Part shown: positions 6,845 through 13,560 of the stretch, piece after piece | Position numbering within the stretch: the stretch's first letter is position 1 | How the letters are laid out: every line of letters starts with the position of its first letter | Assembly: GCA_002490705.1 (NCBI GenBank) | Contig: DKUO01000024.1 | Coordinates: 1 to 17,972 of the forward strand | Direction: 5' to 3' | DNA from: Lachnospiraceae bacterium UBA7202 | GTDB taxonomy: Bacteria; Bacillota; Clostridia; Lachnospirales; Lachnospiraceae | Length of the DNA: 17,972 bases | Made by a program: the position numbers and the translations under genes | The notes under the pieces: generated by a model | What the model saw: the letters and a program-made list of their open reading frames with translations, nothing else | Database searches by the model: none | What the model was told of the DNA's origin: nothing

Positions 6845-7717
6845 TTACTCATGCGTTACATTGCTTTCATCATAAACTGTTTGATATAAAAGTCGAGTAG
6901 ATTTTATAACTGTATGCCATGAAATGTCCGCAGCATAAAAATATTTTTTTTGATATGATTTCCATAATTTTTCCATAATCGGACTTAATTCAATTTCATC
7001 AAACACTTCTCCTGTATCTCTAGATGTTATCTGTTCCAATGTTCCCCGTTTTCCGGCCGTAGCCACAAGTGCATTCCATAGTACTCCTTTTGAAAGTTTC
7101 TCTCCATGCAGCTTTTGTAATATATAGATGTCATAAAGATCTCTCATACGAGTGTTCGTAACATTTCTGCTGATCACAGTTTCCAGTTTTTCAGCTAGTA
7201 CTGTTTCCAGATTATACGCCCACACCTCAATTGTACGGTCTTCAAGCATAAGCTTAAAGCTATACTGAATTTCTCTGGGGGTAATGACATCACCAGTAGA
7301 AATATCTATCTTTAATGGTGTGATTACACCGTCAAATTTAGTTTCCATGCTTACACGAACACCATAATAATCTGCTTCTTCCATGATTTCTGAGATACGT
7401 TTGATCCGAAATGAAACACCATCATCTATGGGTATTGATATAATCCCTGATATAATTGTCTCCACATCTGTCACACTCACATTAATCCCTTTTATGGTCG
7501 CATCCAGATCCATGGTAGCTCTGGCATCCAAACCAACCATTGCTGCCACCAATATTCCACCCTTTAATATAAACTGATCTTTATACTCTGATAAAGAAAT
7601 TCGTTCTAAAAAACGTTCCATCATATAATTCCGCATCAAAACCTGCGCATCAGCAGATTTTTCCTTTGACAGATTACGAATCAAGTCCTTTAATTGCCTT
7701 GCCGTTGATATCATCAT
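6845..7717 (-). CDS. abiEii: AbiEii-type nucleotidyltransferase toxin
   Basis: The 290-residue product belongs to the AbiEii/AbiGii (DUF1814) nucleotidyltransferase toxins. The catalytic loop is KGGILVAAM (52-60) followed by RATMDLD (66-72), where D70 and D72 are the likely metal ligands. LKIDIS and the helix LAEKLETVISRN with RMRDLYDIY match the later conserved motifs. In type IV AbiE systems this toxin blocks growth or phage propagation, and a related toxin, MenT, modifies tRNA. Its ATG at 7717 abuts the antitoxin TAG with no gap, with GGAGGT 10 nt upstream. The locus is visibly AT-richer than the flanking genes, which suggests horizontal acquisition. Full length, no damage seen. Confidence 0.92.
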   Translation of the reverse strand: MMISTARQLKDLIRNLSKEKSADAQVLMRNYMMERFLERISLSEYKDQFILKGGILVAAMVGLDARATMDLDATIKGINVSVTDVETIISGIISIPIDDGVSFRIKRISEIMEEADYYGVRVSMETKFDGVITPLKIDISTGDVITPREIQYSFKLMLEDRTIEVWAYNLETVLAEKLETVISRNVTNTRMRDLYDIYILQKLHGEKLSKGVLWNALVATAGKRGTLEQITSRDTGEVFDEIELSPIMEKLWKSYQKKYFYAADISWHTVIKSTRLLYQTVYDESNVTHE

Positions 7718-8311
7718 CTAAAGTAATACCTCCAAATATGGTCTGAGTATCTTTTCAACATGAAACATGGATGCATATTTCATAAGCATCCGCAAGTTTT
7801 TATCCTTACGTCTGACATATTGCTTTAACGCATCCTGAAACACCTGTATTTCAATATTTCTCCTACTACGAAGCAGATCACAAACTGTTCGCTCCATATC
7901 ATAAACCGGAACAGAATGTCCGAATGATGTCTGCATAGTTGTGATTCCCATTTCATGCAATTCTTTCTTTATTGTATATACCTGAAAACCATCTTCCTGC
8001 AAACGACTTGGATTATATCCAGTTCTTACCGTTATAGCATATTTCAATGGTTCTCTATCTGTCAAATCATGAAAAAACAATGCAGTTTCGTGAGAGAATA
8101 TAGCTTGATTACAACGTAAATGTAAAATATACATAGCATCTATCCATGTATCTGGCGATACATACACTCCATGAGCTGCTTGTTCCAACCCACGTTCCTT
8201 CACGTATGCATAAAACGCAGGCTTACTAATTCCGTTATTTATAACTTCAAAAGTCTGAATGATTCCCCCACATTCATTCAACAACAAATCCAATTGTTCA
8301 AATTGAATCAT
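7718..8311 (-). CDS. abiEi: AbiEi-type antitoxin and repressor
   Basis: This 197-residue protein has an N-terminal winged-helix segment (about 1-60, including NGISKPAFYAYVKERGLEQ and HGVYVSPD), then the family-typical AIFSHETALFFHDLTDR (about 89-105) and a C-terminal domain with DMERTVCDLLRSRRN. AbiEi proteins repress their own operon and neutralise AbiEii. The ATG at 8311 follows AAAGGAG with 7-nt spacing, and part of this ribosome binding site lies in one arm of the operator inverted repeat at 8322-8359. It is the first gene of a tightly coupled pair. Family assignment is strong because of the adjacent AbiEii gene and the shared motifs. Confidence 0.9.
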   Translation of the reverse strand: MIQFEQLDLLLNECGGIIQTFEVINNGISKPAFYAYVKERGLEQAAHGVYVSPDTWIDAMYILHLRCNQAIFSHETALFFHDLTDREPLKYAITVRTGYNPSRLQEDGFQVYTIKKELHEMGITTMQTSFGHSVPVYDMERTVCDLLRSRRNIEIQVFQDALKQYVRRKDKNLRMLMKYASMFHVEKILRPYLEVLL

Positions 8312-8321
8312 ATCAGCGCTC

Positions 8322-8359
8322 CTTTCATGCTAATATAATAATATATATTAGCATGAAAG
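8322..8359. promoter_or_regulatory. Perfect 16-bp inverted repeat, probable AbiEi operator
   Basis: CTTTCATGCTAATATA (8322-8337) and its exact complement (8344-8359) are separated by 6 nt. The repeat lies between the radical SAM stop and abiEi, spans the -10 and spacer of the abiE promoter and reaches the ribosome binding site. AbiEi is known to repress through inverted repeats in its promoter. There is no T-run on either side, so it is not a terminator. Confidence 0.8.
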
Positions 8360-8368
8360 TAAATTCAA
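8340..8368 (-). promoter_or_regulatory. abiE promoter
   Basis: On the minus strand, -35 TTGAAT (8363-8368) and -10 TATATT (8340-8345) are separated by exactly 17 bp. The -10 and 14 bp of the spacer are inside the 16-bp inverted repeat. Confidence 0.65.
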
Positions 8369-8371
8369 ATT

Positions 8372-9253
8372 TTAACCAAGCCGCTTCAATTCTCTACGGT
8401 AAGCCGCCATCTCCTCCTCGCTCACCGTATCAATGATATACTGCAATTCGCTAACCACAGCCTCCCGTTCCTTTGGCAGATAGGCCGTCACCGGGTAAAA
8501 ATTGGAAGCGGAATTAGCAAACAGATGCGTCCGTATCTGCAAATTTTGCATAAACGTCTGCAATTCCCGCAGCCGCTCCTTCTCCCCTGCGGGCGTAAAC
8601 GTCCCTTCCAGCGCCATACGGTACAGCTCCGTACCGGGAAACAGCGTCAGAGAATCCACGGAGATAAAATAGGGATTTAACTGACTGAACAGCTTCGCGC
8701 TCTTCACCGCATTCCGGTGTCCTCCGCCTTTCCCCGCAAGCCCGGTCATGTAAACAAAATAATATTCGATTCCCGCCTCGTCCAGCTTCCGGCACTGCGC
8801 CAGAATATCAGCCGCCGTGTAGCCTTTGCCCGCTAAGGCAAGCGTCTCGTCATCCCCGCTCTCCGTCCCGATGCTTAGTCCGTTAATTCCCATAGCCCGC
8901 AGTTTCTTAAGCTGCCACACTTCTTTGTCCCGAATGTCCCGAATACTTGCAAACATAGCCATCGTCTGGCATTTAATCAGATAATCCCGTACCGTCAGCG
9001 CGCGCAGTTTCAGGTTCTCATAGCTCATGGAAAAAGGATTCGCTCCCGTCCAAAAGATGCGCCTTGCATAGGGCTGGTAACGTTTGATCTCCTCTAAGTC
9101 TTCCTCAAACTCCTCCATCGGAGACATACGAAAGCACTCGTCCTTGTAAAGATTGCAAAAGCGGCATTTATGATAAGTACAGCCGGATGTCGCCTGTATG
9201 ATTACTGAATGGGCCTCGTAGGGCGGCCTCCACGTTCTTCCCATAAAATGCAA
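8372..9253 (-). CDS. Radical SAM protein (second of a tandem pair)
   Basis: With the TTG start at 9253 the product is 293 residues and begins MHFMGRTWRPPYEA, matching the paralogue's MHYTGTIWRPPYEA residue for residue. The AGGAGG at 9263-9268 lies 9 nt upstream. The GTG at 9301 would add 16 residues absent from the paralogue. The cluster motif is C25-X4-C30-X2-C33 (GCTYHKCRFC), the spacing of a COG1032-like group with GCSHNKCTFC-type motifs, not the common CX3CX2C. GANPF (about 91-95) and GLSIGTESGDDETL (about 144-157) mark the SAM barrel. There is no B12 domain and no obvious extra cluster. The reaction is unknown. It lies 59 nt after the first paralogue, in the same transcript. Confidence 0.88.
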   Translation of the reverse strand: MHFMGRTWRPPYEAHSVIIQATSGCTYHKCRFCNLYKDECFRMSPMEEFEEDLEEIKRYQPYARRIFWTGANPFSMSYENLKLRALTVRDYLIKCQTMAMFASIRDIRDKEVWQLKKLRAMGINGLSIGTESGDDETLALAGKGYTAADILAQCRKLDEAGIEYYFVYMTGLAGKGGGHRNAVKSAKLFSQLNPYFISVDSLTLFPGTELYRMALEGTFTPAGEKERLRELQTFMQNLQIRTHLFANSASNFYPVTAYLPKEREAVVSELQYIIDTVSEEEMAAYRRELKRLG

Positions 9254-9312
9254 GCGAACTCGCCTCCTCGCTTTTCTTTCTATAAATTTTGCAGACGGCA
9301 CACCGCTTCTCC

Positions 9313-10212
9313 CTATAAATGAGGCAGATTTTCACGGTATTTGCGCAAATCTTCTTCCTGCACGGTTTCTATAATGCTGTCAAGCGCCGCGACAAGAGCC
9401 TCTTTCTCCTTCGGCAAAGCGCCATGAAATTGGAAGGCATTGGAAGCTCCCATAGCGGCAAAGGTTGTGGAGATTTCCAGAGATTGAACCAATGTGCGCA
9501 CTTCCCTGTACTTTTCCAGTTCACTTTCCTCCTGCCAGTTTCCCCGCTGTATTTCCTCATACAGTTTTGAATCTGGATAGATGGTCAGCATATTCGCCCC
9601 GACCAAAGTCGGATGAAGTTTATTACATACAGAGGCCGTGACCTTTGCCCCATCCTCTCCGCGCCCTGCGCCGGAGATACCCGTCAGATAGAAAAAGCTG
9701 TAACGAATGCCAGCCTGATCCAACCGCCCGCACTGCTCCAAAATATCTTCCGAACAATACCCCTTATCCATAAAACAAAGCGCCTCATCGTCCGCCGTTT
9801 CCATGCCGATTGTCAGTCCATCATAACCCGCTCCATGCAGAGCCGTCAGTTCCTCGTCCGTTTTTAAAGCAATATCCGTCACCCGCGAAAACCCGCCTAT
9901 GGTTTCCGTTTCCGGGAAATATTTGTGTATCAGCTCTGCAATCTCCATTAATTTTTCGTACTGTAGTACAAAGGGATTAGCCCCGGTCAAAAAAACACGT
10001 GACGCCTTCCAGTTACCAAAGCGGCGGTACATCTTTTGCGCCTCCTTCAAATCCGCCTCGATATCTTCTATCGGCGACAGTCTGAATGGAAAGGGTAACT
10101 CTGCGTAAAGCGTGCAGAATTTACATCTATGGTGGGTACAGCCAGCGGCGACTTCCAACAACAGGGAAGACGCCTCGTAGGGCGGCCTCCATATGGTTCC
10201 AGTGTAGTGCAT
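9313..10212 (-). CDS. Radical SAM protein (first of a tandem pair)
   Basis: The 299-residue product starts at the ATG at 10212, preceded by AAGGAGGG. It has the cluster motif C25-X4-C30-X2-C33 (GCTHHRCKFC) at exactly the same residues as its downstream paralogue. Later shared blocks include LTGANPF, GLTIGMETADDEAL, DKGYCSEDILEQC, RYSFFYLTGISG, LTIYPDSKLYEE and the C-terminal LPKEKEALVAALDSII. The two genes clearly arose by duplication but have diverged widely at the protein level. It is a cytosolic [4Fe-4S] SAM enzyme of unknown substrate. It diverges from an HxlR regulator whose candidate operator lies between the two promoters. Confidence 0.9.
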   Translation of the reverse strand: MHYTGTIWRPPYEASSLLLEVAAGCTHHRCKFCTLYAELPFPFRLSPIEDIEADLKEAQKMYRRFGNWKASRVFLTGANPFVLQYEKLMEIAELIHKYFPETETIGGFSRVTDIALKTDEELTALHGAGYDGLTIGMETADDEALCFMDKGYCSEDILEQCGRLDQAGIRYSFFYLTGISGAGRGEDGAKVTASVCNKLHPTLVGANMLTIYPDSKLYEEIQRGNWQEESELEKYREVRTLVQSLEISTTFAAMGASNAFQFHGALPKEKEALVAALDSIIETVQEEDLRKYRENLPHL

Positions 10213-10262
10213 CTTTCATCCCTCCTTGCTTCCTTACAAAGCGGATATCCTCTTATGCACCC

Positions 10263-10291
10263 AGATTATCCTGAAGGCCGCCCGAAAACAA
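10263..10291 (-). promoter_or_regulatory. Candidate promoter of the radical SAM pair
   Basis: On the minus strand, -35 TTGTTT (10286-10291) and -10 TAATCT (10263-10268) are separated by 17 bp, about 50 nt upstream of the first radical SAM start. The match to consensus is moderate. Confidence 0.4.
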
Positions 10292-10330
10292 GTACGGTCT
10301 TTTTTTAGTGATAGTACCTTTTTTCATACT
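10291..10330. promoter_or_regulatory. Candidate HxlR operator region between divergent promoters
   Basis: AGTAC occurs at 10291-10295 and again at 10313-10317, exactly 22 bp apart, with T-runs after each. CATACTT follows at 10325-10331. The region fills the gap between the radical SAM and hxlR -35 elements. HxlR-type regulators commonly bind dyads or direct repeats in divergent promoters; the assignment here is inference. Confidence 0.4.
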
Positions 10331-10358
10331 TGTCTTTTCCGCCTCGCCGGAATATACT
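10330..10358 (+). promoter_or_regulatory. hxlR promoter
   Basis: -35 TTGTCT (10330-10335) and -10 TATACT (10353-10358) are separated by exactly 17 bp on the + strand, 64 nt upstream of the hxlR TTG start. Confidence 0.65.
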
Positions 10359-10369
10359 CATTGTGAAAA

Positions 10370-10400
10370 GAAAAACGGGCGTTTCCAAAACGCCCGCAGA
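10370..10400 (-). terminator. Minus strand terminator-like hairpin in the hxlR leader
   Basis: CGGGCGTTT and AAACGCCCG form a 9-bp stem with a 3-nt loop at about 10377-10397. On the minus strand it is followed by TTTTTCTTTTC. It would stop minus strand transcription coming through hxlR, for example readthrough from the XRE gene, before the radical SAM pair. On the + strand it sits in the hxlR leader, shortly upstream of the ribosome binding site. Confidence 0.65.
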
Positions 10401-10422
10401 AACCAATATGAGGTGAAACAAA

Positions 10423-10791
10423 TTGGCCGAAAATAAATTCAACAACGAAGAAACCGCCGCCCGCTGTGTCCCCATGGCCAAATTACAGTCTGTGATCGGC
10501 GGAAAATGGAAGATTTTGATTTTATGGTATGTGTCCTTTTATCAGGTACAGCGGTTCGGCGAACTGCTGCGCCGCCTTGACGGTATCACACAGTCCACCC
10601 TCACAAAACAGCTCAGGGAACTGGAAAGCGACGGCTTCCTTCACCGGGAGATTTATAAGGAAATCCCGCCAAAGGTGGAATATTCCCTGACGAAACTCGG
10701 CGAAAGTTTCATTCCCGTCCTGCAAACTATGATGGCGTGGAGCGAGGCCAATCTCTGCCTTGGCTGGAAGAATCCGTATGAAAAAGAGTAA
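10423..10791 (+). CDS. HxlR-family transcriptional regulator
   Basis: This 122-residue winged-helix protein has the HxlR signature: C15 followed by VIGGKWKILILWYV (24-37), the recognition region RFGELLRRLDGITQSTLTKQLRELESDGFLHRE (44-76) and the wing VEYSLTKLGESF. The single N-terminal Cys is conserved in many members, where it senses electrophiles or oxidants. The start is TTG at 10423 with GAGGTG 7 nt upstream; the ATG at 10408 is followed at once by a stop. It is transcribed divergently from the radical SAM pair, so it may control those genes and itself. It is convergent with the XRE gene, with 35 bp between their stops and no clear terminator there. Confidence 0.93.
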   Translation: MAENKFNNEETAARCVPMAKLQSVIGGKWKILILWYVSFYQVQRFGELLRRLDGITQSTLTKQLRELESDGFLHREIYKEIPPKVEYSLTKLGESFIPVLQTMMAWSEANLCLGWKNPYEKE

Positions 10792-10826
10792 CCTCTCCGC
10801 TATGGTGCATGTTTTAAAATCAGCTT

Positions 10827-11495
10827 CTATTTACAAGCAATATAAATATCCATACTCTCCCCGTCGGTTTCAAAGCAGGGGATCACGTCCTTCTCCGTGT
10901 GTTCCAGACCGTTCACACGCATATATTCCATAAGCGTTTTATAGGCGTTTGGTATGGTCACAAAAGGATTTGCAAAAGGCGTCTCAATGTGTATTGCCGC
11001 GTACTTGTGATCCGCCTGCTCGTATATTTCAACGTCCGGAGGAACCAGCCCGTCTGGCAGAATCCATGCCGCTTCGTATCCATGCATGTTGAAAACATTA
11101 ATCTGTTCCTGCGATACTTTTGGAAAATCCCAGCCAATGACACGGGGATTCTCCACGCCGCAGCTTCTGGCAATGCGAAATATTCTGTCGATCGCATCCC
11201 CCTCCGGTTCTGAGCTGATAACAGCATGTTTGATGTACCGGAAAGCTGGGACGGTCTCCACGCGCAAATTGCTATACGCTTCGCCGCAATCAACCATATC
11301 ATCACGGAACAGGTTATCCAGCGAGCAATTGAAAAGATTGCAAAGCGCTATCGCCTTATCCATTTCAGGCTGCGCCGTATCCAATTCCCATTTTGATACG
11401 GTCTGACGGCTGATGTTCATTTTTTCGGCTAAATCCTCCTGTGTCATATTGCCTTTCAGATGTCTTAAAAACTGCAAATTTTTTCCGAAGCTCAT
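10827..11495 (-). CDS. XRE-family regulator with GyrI-like ligand-binding domain
   Basis: The 222-residue product combines an N-terminal HTH_3 domain (about 6-61: TQEDLAEKMNISRQTVSKWE) with a C-terminal GyrI-like small-molecule-binding domain (about 72-222: LRVETVPAFRYIKHAV, GYEAAWILPDG, YAAIHIETPF, MDIYIACK). It is presumably a one-component cytosolic sensor for a hydrophobic or drug-like ligand. I chose the ATG at 11495, which follows AAAGGAG with 8-nt spacing and gives the typical MSFGKNLQFLR. The longer frame to 11567 would overlap the promoter. Its target is unknown; the nearby + strand gene at 11726 is transcribed divergently and is one candidate. Full length for this architecture. Confidence 0.92.
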   Translation of the reverse strand: MSFGKNLQFLRHLKGNMTQEDLAEKMNISRQTVSKWELDTAQPEMDKAIALCNLFNCSLDNLFRDDMVDCGEAYSNLRVETVPAFRYIKHAVISSEPEGDAIDRIFRIARSCGVENPRVIGWDFPKVSQEQINVFNMHGYEAAWILPDGLVPPDVEIYEQADHKYAAIHIETPFANPFVTIPNAYKTLMEYMRVNGLEHTEKDVIPCFETDGESMDIYIACK

Positions 11496-11538
11496 AAAAA
11501 AATCTCCTTTTTCTTTTCTTACGCCGCGCCGCAGTATC

Positions 11539-11567
11539 AGTATAGTATTTTTCCCGAAAGACGACAA
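11539..11567 (-). promoter_or_regulatory. Promoter of the XRE-GyrI gene
   Basis: On the minus strand, -35 TTGTCG (11562-11567) and -10 TATACT (11539-11544) are separated by exactly 17 bp, 43 nt upstream of the ATG. Confidence 0.7.
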
Positions 11568-11693
11568 CCAATCGAACTGTGCAATTTTAGCGGATTACGC
11601 AACTTAAAAGTGCGGAAAATACCGTTTGCACATTATCAAAGATGATATCCCCTGCCCGCAGCAAAAAATATTCTTCCCCTAAAAATAAAAATA

Positions 11694-11702
11694 TGATATA
11701 AT
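11694..11702 (+). promoter_or_regulatory. Extended -10 promoter of the secreted-protein/permease/kinase cluster
   Basis: TGATATAAT is a perfect extended -10 (TGNTATAAT), 23 nt upstream of the ATG at 11726. No good -35 hexamer is visible 17 bp upstream, as is common for extended -10 promoters. Confidence 0.6.
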
Positions 11703-11725
11703 ACCGTCGGTTTAAGGAATATTGG

Positions 11726-12130
11726 ATGATGAATAAGAAAACACACAGGATAATCAGTATATTCTTAATAATTTCACTGCTCTTCGCGGAAATGTATATC
11801 ACTGCACTTCCAGCGGAAGATTCCTTTGCGCGCGATTTATCGGGACAAATGGCCGCAAATTTTGTTTCCATCCAATCCGACATCAACCAAGACGCAATCT
11901 GTACGACTGAATCGCCTGCTGTACATAGTATGGATCTGCAATCACTGGCATCTTATCAGCAGCGGTATCGGGAAGTCCATGAGTTCCTTTCTTTGCCATA
12001 CGCCGGATTTGGTTCTGTATTACGAGGAAAATCACATATTTATCATACGACAACATATTTATTCTATCGCACGCAAAATGAACGGATCACAGAATATGTG
12101 TATCAGTCAGACGGCAAAAAGCGGCTCTAA
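11726..12130 (+). CDS. Small secreted or membrane-anchored protein of unknown function
   Basis: The 134-residue product begins MMNKKTHRIISIFLIISLLF: a basic start, a hydrophobic core at about residues 9-22, and TALPAED as a possible signal peptidase site. The mature part is hydrophilic, with YLFYRTQNERITEYVYQSDGKKRL at the end. I have the impression that short exported proteins ending in a similar Tyr-x-x-x-Asp-Gly-Lys-Lys pattern recur in Lachnospiraceae, but cannot verify it here. Start is ATG 11726 or 11729, with AAGGA upstream. An overlapping frame (11826-12161) is also open, so I considered a frameshift, but the C-terminal motif fits the frame given. It lies 59 nt before the permease and shares its likely promoter. 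Confidence 0.6.
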   Translation: MMNKKTHRIISIFLIISLLFAEMYITALPAEDSFARDLSGQMAANFVSIQSDINQDAICTTESPAVHSMDLQSLASYQQRYREVHEFLSLPYAGFGSVLRGKSHIYHTTTYLFYRTQNERITEYVYQSDGKKRL

Positions 12131-12175
12131 AACTGTTTTTACGGAAGAAATGTATAACTAAATAACAGTTTTAGA
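12126..12175. repeat. 12-bp inverted repeat in the leader of the permease gene
   Basis: TCTAAAACTGTT (12126-12137) is exactly complementary to AACAGTTTTAGA (12164-12175), with a 26-nt loop. The left arm covers the stop codon of the secreted-protein gene and the right arm ends just before the AGAAGGG ribosome binding site of the permease. There is no T-run, so it is an mRNA structure or operator candidate, not a simple terminator. Confidence 0.7.
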
Positions 12176-12189
12176 AAGAAGGGAAATAT

Positions 12190-13545
12190 ATGTTGGCACA
12201 GGTTGTTGCAGTAATCATTTTTATTGCAATGTTTATTTTTATTGTGACCGAAATTGTGGAGAGACACGTTGTTTCGCTTGTTTGTGCACTGTTTACGGTC
12301 ATTTTTGTTTTTGGTTTAGGAATGCACAGTATGACCGCGGTACTGGAAACGCTGAATATCCAAAGCATTTTTACGGCGGAATTCTGGTATTTATCAGGTG
12401 ATACGGCAGGAAGCAGTACCGGCATCAACTGGGAAACCATTCTGTTTATCTTCGGCATGATGGTTATGGTAGAAGGCATGGCGCGGGTTGGCTTTTTCAG
12501 ATGGCTCTGTATGCGCATCGCCAAACTGGTCAAGTATCAGGTGATCCCGCTGTTTATCACTTTCATGATTTTATCAACCATACTGGCCATGTTTATCGAC
12601 AGCATTACCGTGATACTTTTTTTGGCCGCTGTAACGATTGAACTTTCACAGTTTTTGAAATTTAATCCGATCCCCATGATTTTGTCAGAAATTTTCTGCG
12701 CAAATCTTGGCGGCTCGGCTACCATGTGCGGCGATCCGCCCAATATTATCATCGGCACCTCGCTAGGGTATTCTTTTACGGACTTTGTGACAAATACCGG
12801 TGTGATCGCCGGCATCTGTCTAATTGCGGTACTGATATATTTTTACCTGATATTCCGCAAAGAGCTTATGGCGGATGCGTCAAAGACTGTGGATTACAGC
12901 ACTCTGCCAAGTCCGGAATCCACAATCACTGATAAAAAAGGGTTTGCGGTGAGTTGTGTTATCTTTTCCGCTGCAATTGTTCTGTTGGTAACCCATGCCC
13001 AGACTGGACTTACCGTTTCCACAATTGGCTGTCTTGTCGCGCTTGCAACTCTGGCAACCTCATGGAAATATGCCGTCGTGCTTCTAAAAAAGGTAGACTA
13101 TAAGACGCTGCTGTTCTTTATCGGCCTGTTTGTCGTGATCGGCGGACTGGAGCAGACCGGAACCCTTGAAATCATGGCCGGATTTATCGGCAAAATCAGC
13201 GGTGGCAATGTCATGGTCATGGTTGCGATTATCATATGGTTATCGGCAATCGTCAGCGCCTTTGTCGATAATATCCCGTTTGCCACTACGATGATACCGA
13301 TCATTAAAAGTCTCTCAGCCGCTTACGGTGTCGATTTGTCCATGCTCTCCTGGACTATGGCCATGGGGACGGATATCGGCGGAAGCGCCACCCCCATAGG
13401 CGCGTCGGCCAACGTTGTCGGCATTGCAACCGCATCCAGGGAGGGGTATGTCATAAAGTGGGGCCTTTATTGTAAAAAAATGATGCCGGCAACCGTAATC
13501 GTTGTCCTGATAGCAATGTTTATCATTTATTTTCGGTATTTGTAA
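12190..13545 (+). CDS. ArsB/NhaD-type (SLC13-like) ion or anion transporter
   Basis: This 451-residue integral membrane protein has about 11-12 hydrophobic helices and the two-fold repeat of the ion transporter superfamily. The first half contains FIDSITVILFLAA and ANLGGSATMCGDPPNIIIG, and the second half contains AFVDNIPFATTMIPII and DIGGSATPIGASANVVG, the paired hairpin motifs of the ArsB/NhaD/CitM group. Substrate could be a dicarboxylate, arsenite or Na+/H+, and cannot be decided from sequence. There is no ArsR- or ArsC-like gene nearby, which argues weakly against an arsenite role. The ATG at 12190 follows AGAAAGAAGGGAAATAT. The next gene starts 15 nt after its stop, so the two form an operon. 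Full length. Confidence 0.93.
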   Translation: MLAQVVAVIIFIAMFIFIVTEIVERHVVSLVCALFTVIFVFGLGMHSMTAVLETLNIQSIFTAEFWYLSGDTAGSSTGINWETILFIFGMMVMVEGMARVGFFRWLCMRIAKLVKYQVIPLFITFMILSTILAMFIDSITVILFLAAVTIELSQFLKFNPIPMILSEIFCANLGGSATMCGDPPNIIIGTSLGYSFTDFVTNTGVIAGICLIAVLIYFYLIFRKELMADASKTVDYSTLPSPESTITDKKGFAVSCVIFSAAIVLLVTHAQTGLTVSTIGCLVALATLATSWKYAVVLLKKVDYKTLLFFIGLFVVIGGLEQTGTLEIMAGFIGKISGGNVMVMVAIIIWLSAIVSAFVDNIPFATTMIPIIKSLSAAYGVDLSMLSWTMAMGTDIGGSATPIGASANVVGIATASREGYVIKWGLYCKKMMPATVIVVLIAMFIIYFRYL

Positions 13546-13560
13546 AGGGAGGTGAACGAT

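Noticed and set aside
9254..9301. GTG start at 9301 for the second radical SAM gene
   Set aside because: It adds 16 basic residues absent from the paralogue, whereas the TTG at 9253 has AGGAGG at the right distance and aligns exactly with the paralogue's start.
11587..11886. Minus strand open frame of 99 codons opposite the secreted-protein gene
   Set aside because: It has no ribosome binding site and overlaps the promoter and signal peptide of the better-supported + strand gene.
11826..12161. Alternative + strand frame suggesting a frameshift in the secreted-protein gene
   Set aside because: Its sequence is not protein-like at the start, and the chosen frame keeps a signal peptide and a coherent charged C-terminus ending DGKKRL.
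12176..12189. Riboswitch before the permease
   Set aside because: The leader is only about 60 nt, with one simple stem and no recognisable riboswitch core.
13552..13560. GTG start extending the cytidylate-kinase-like protein by three residues
   Set aside because: The GTG overlaps the GGGAGG ribosome binding site that serves the ATG at 13561 with 8-nt spacing.
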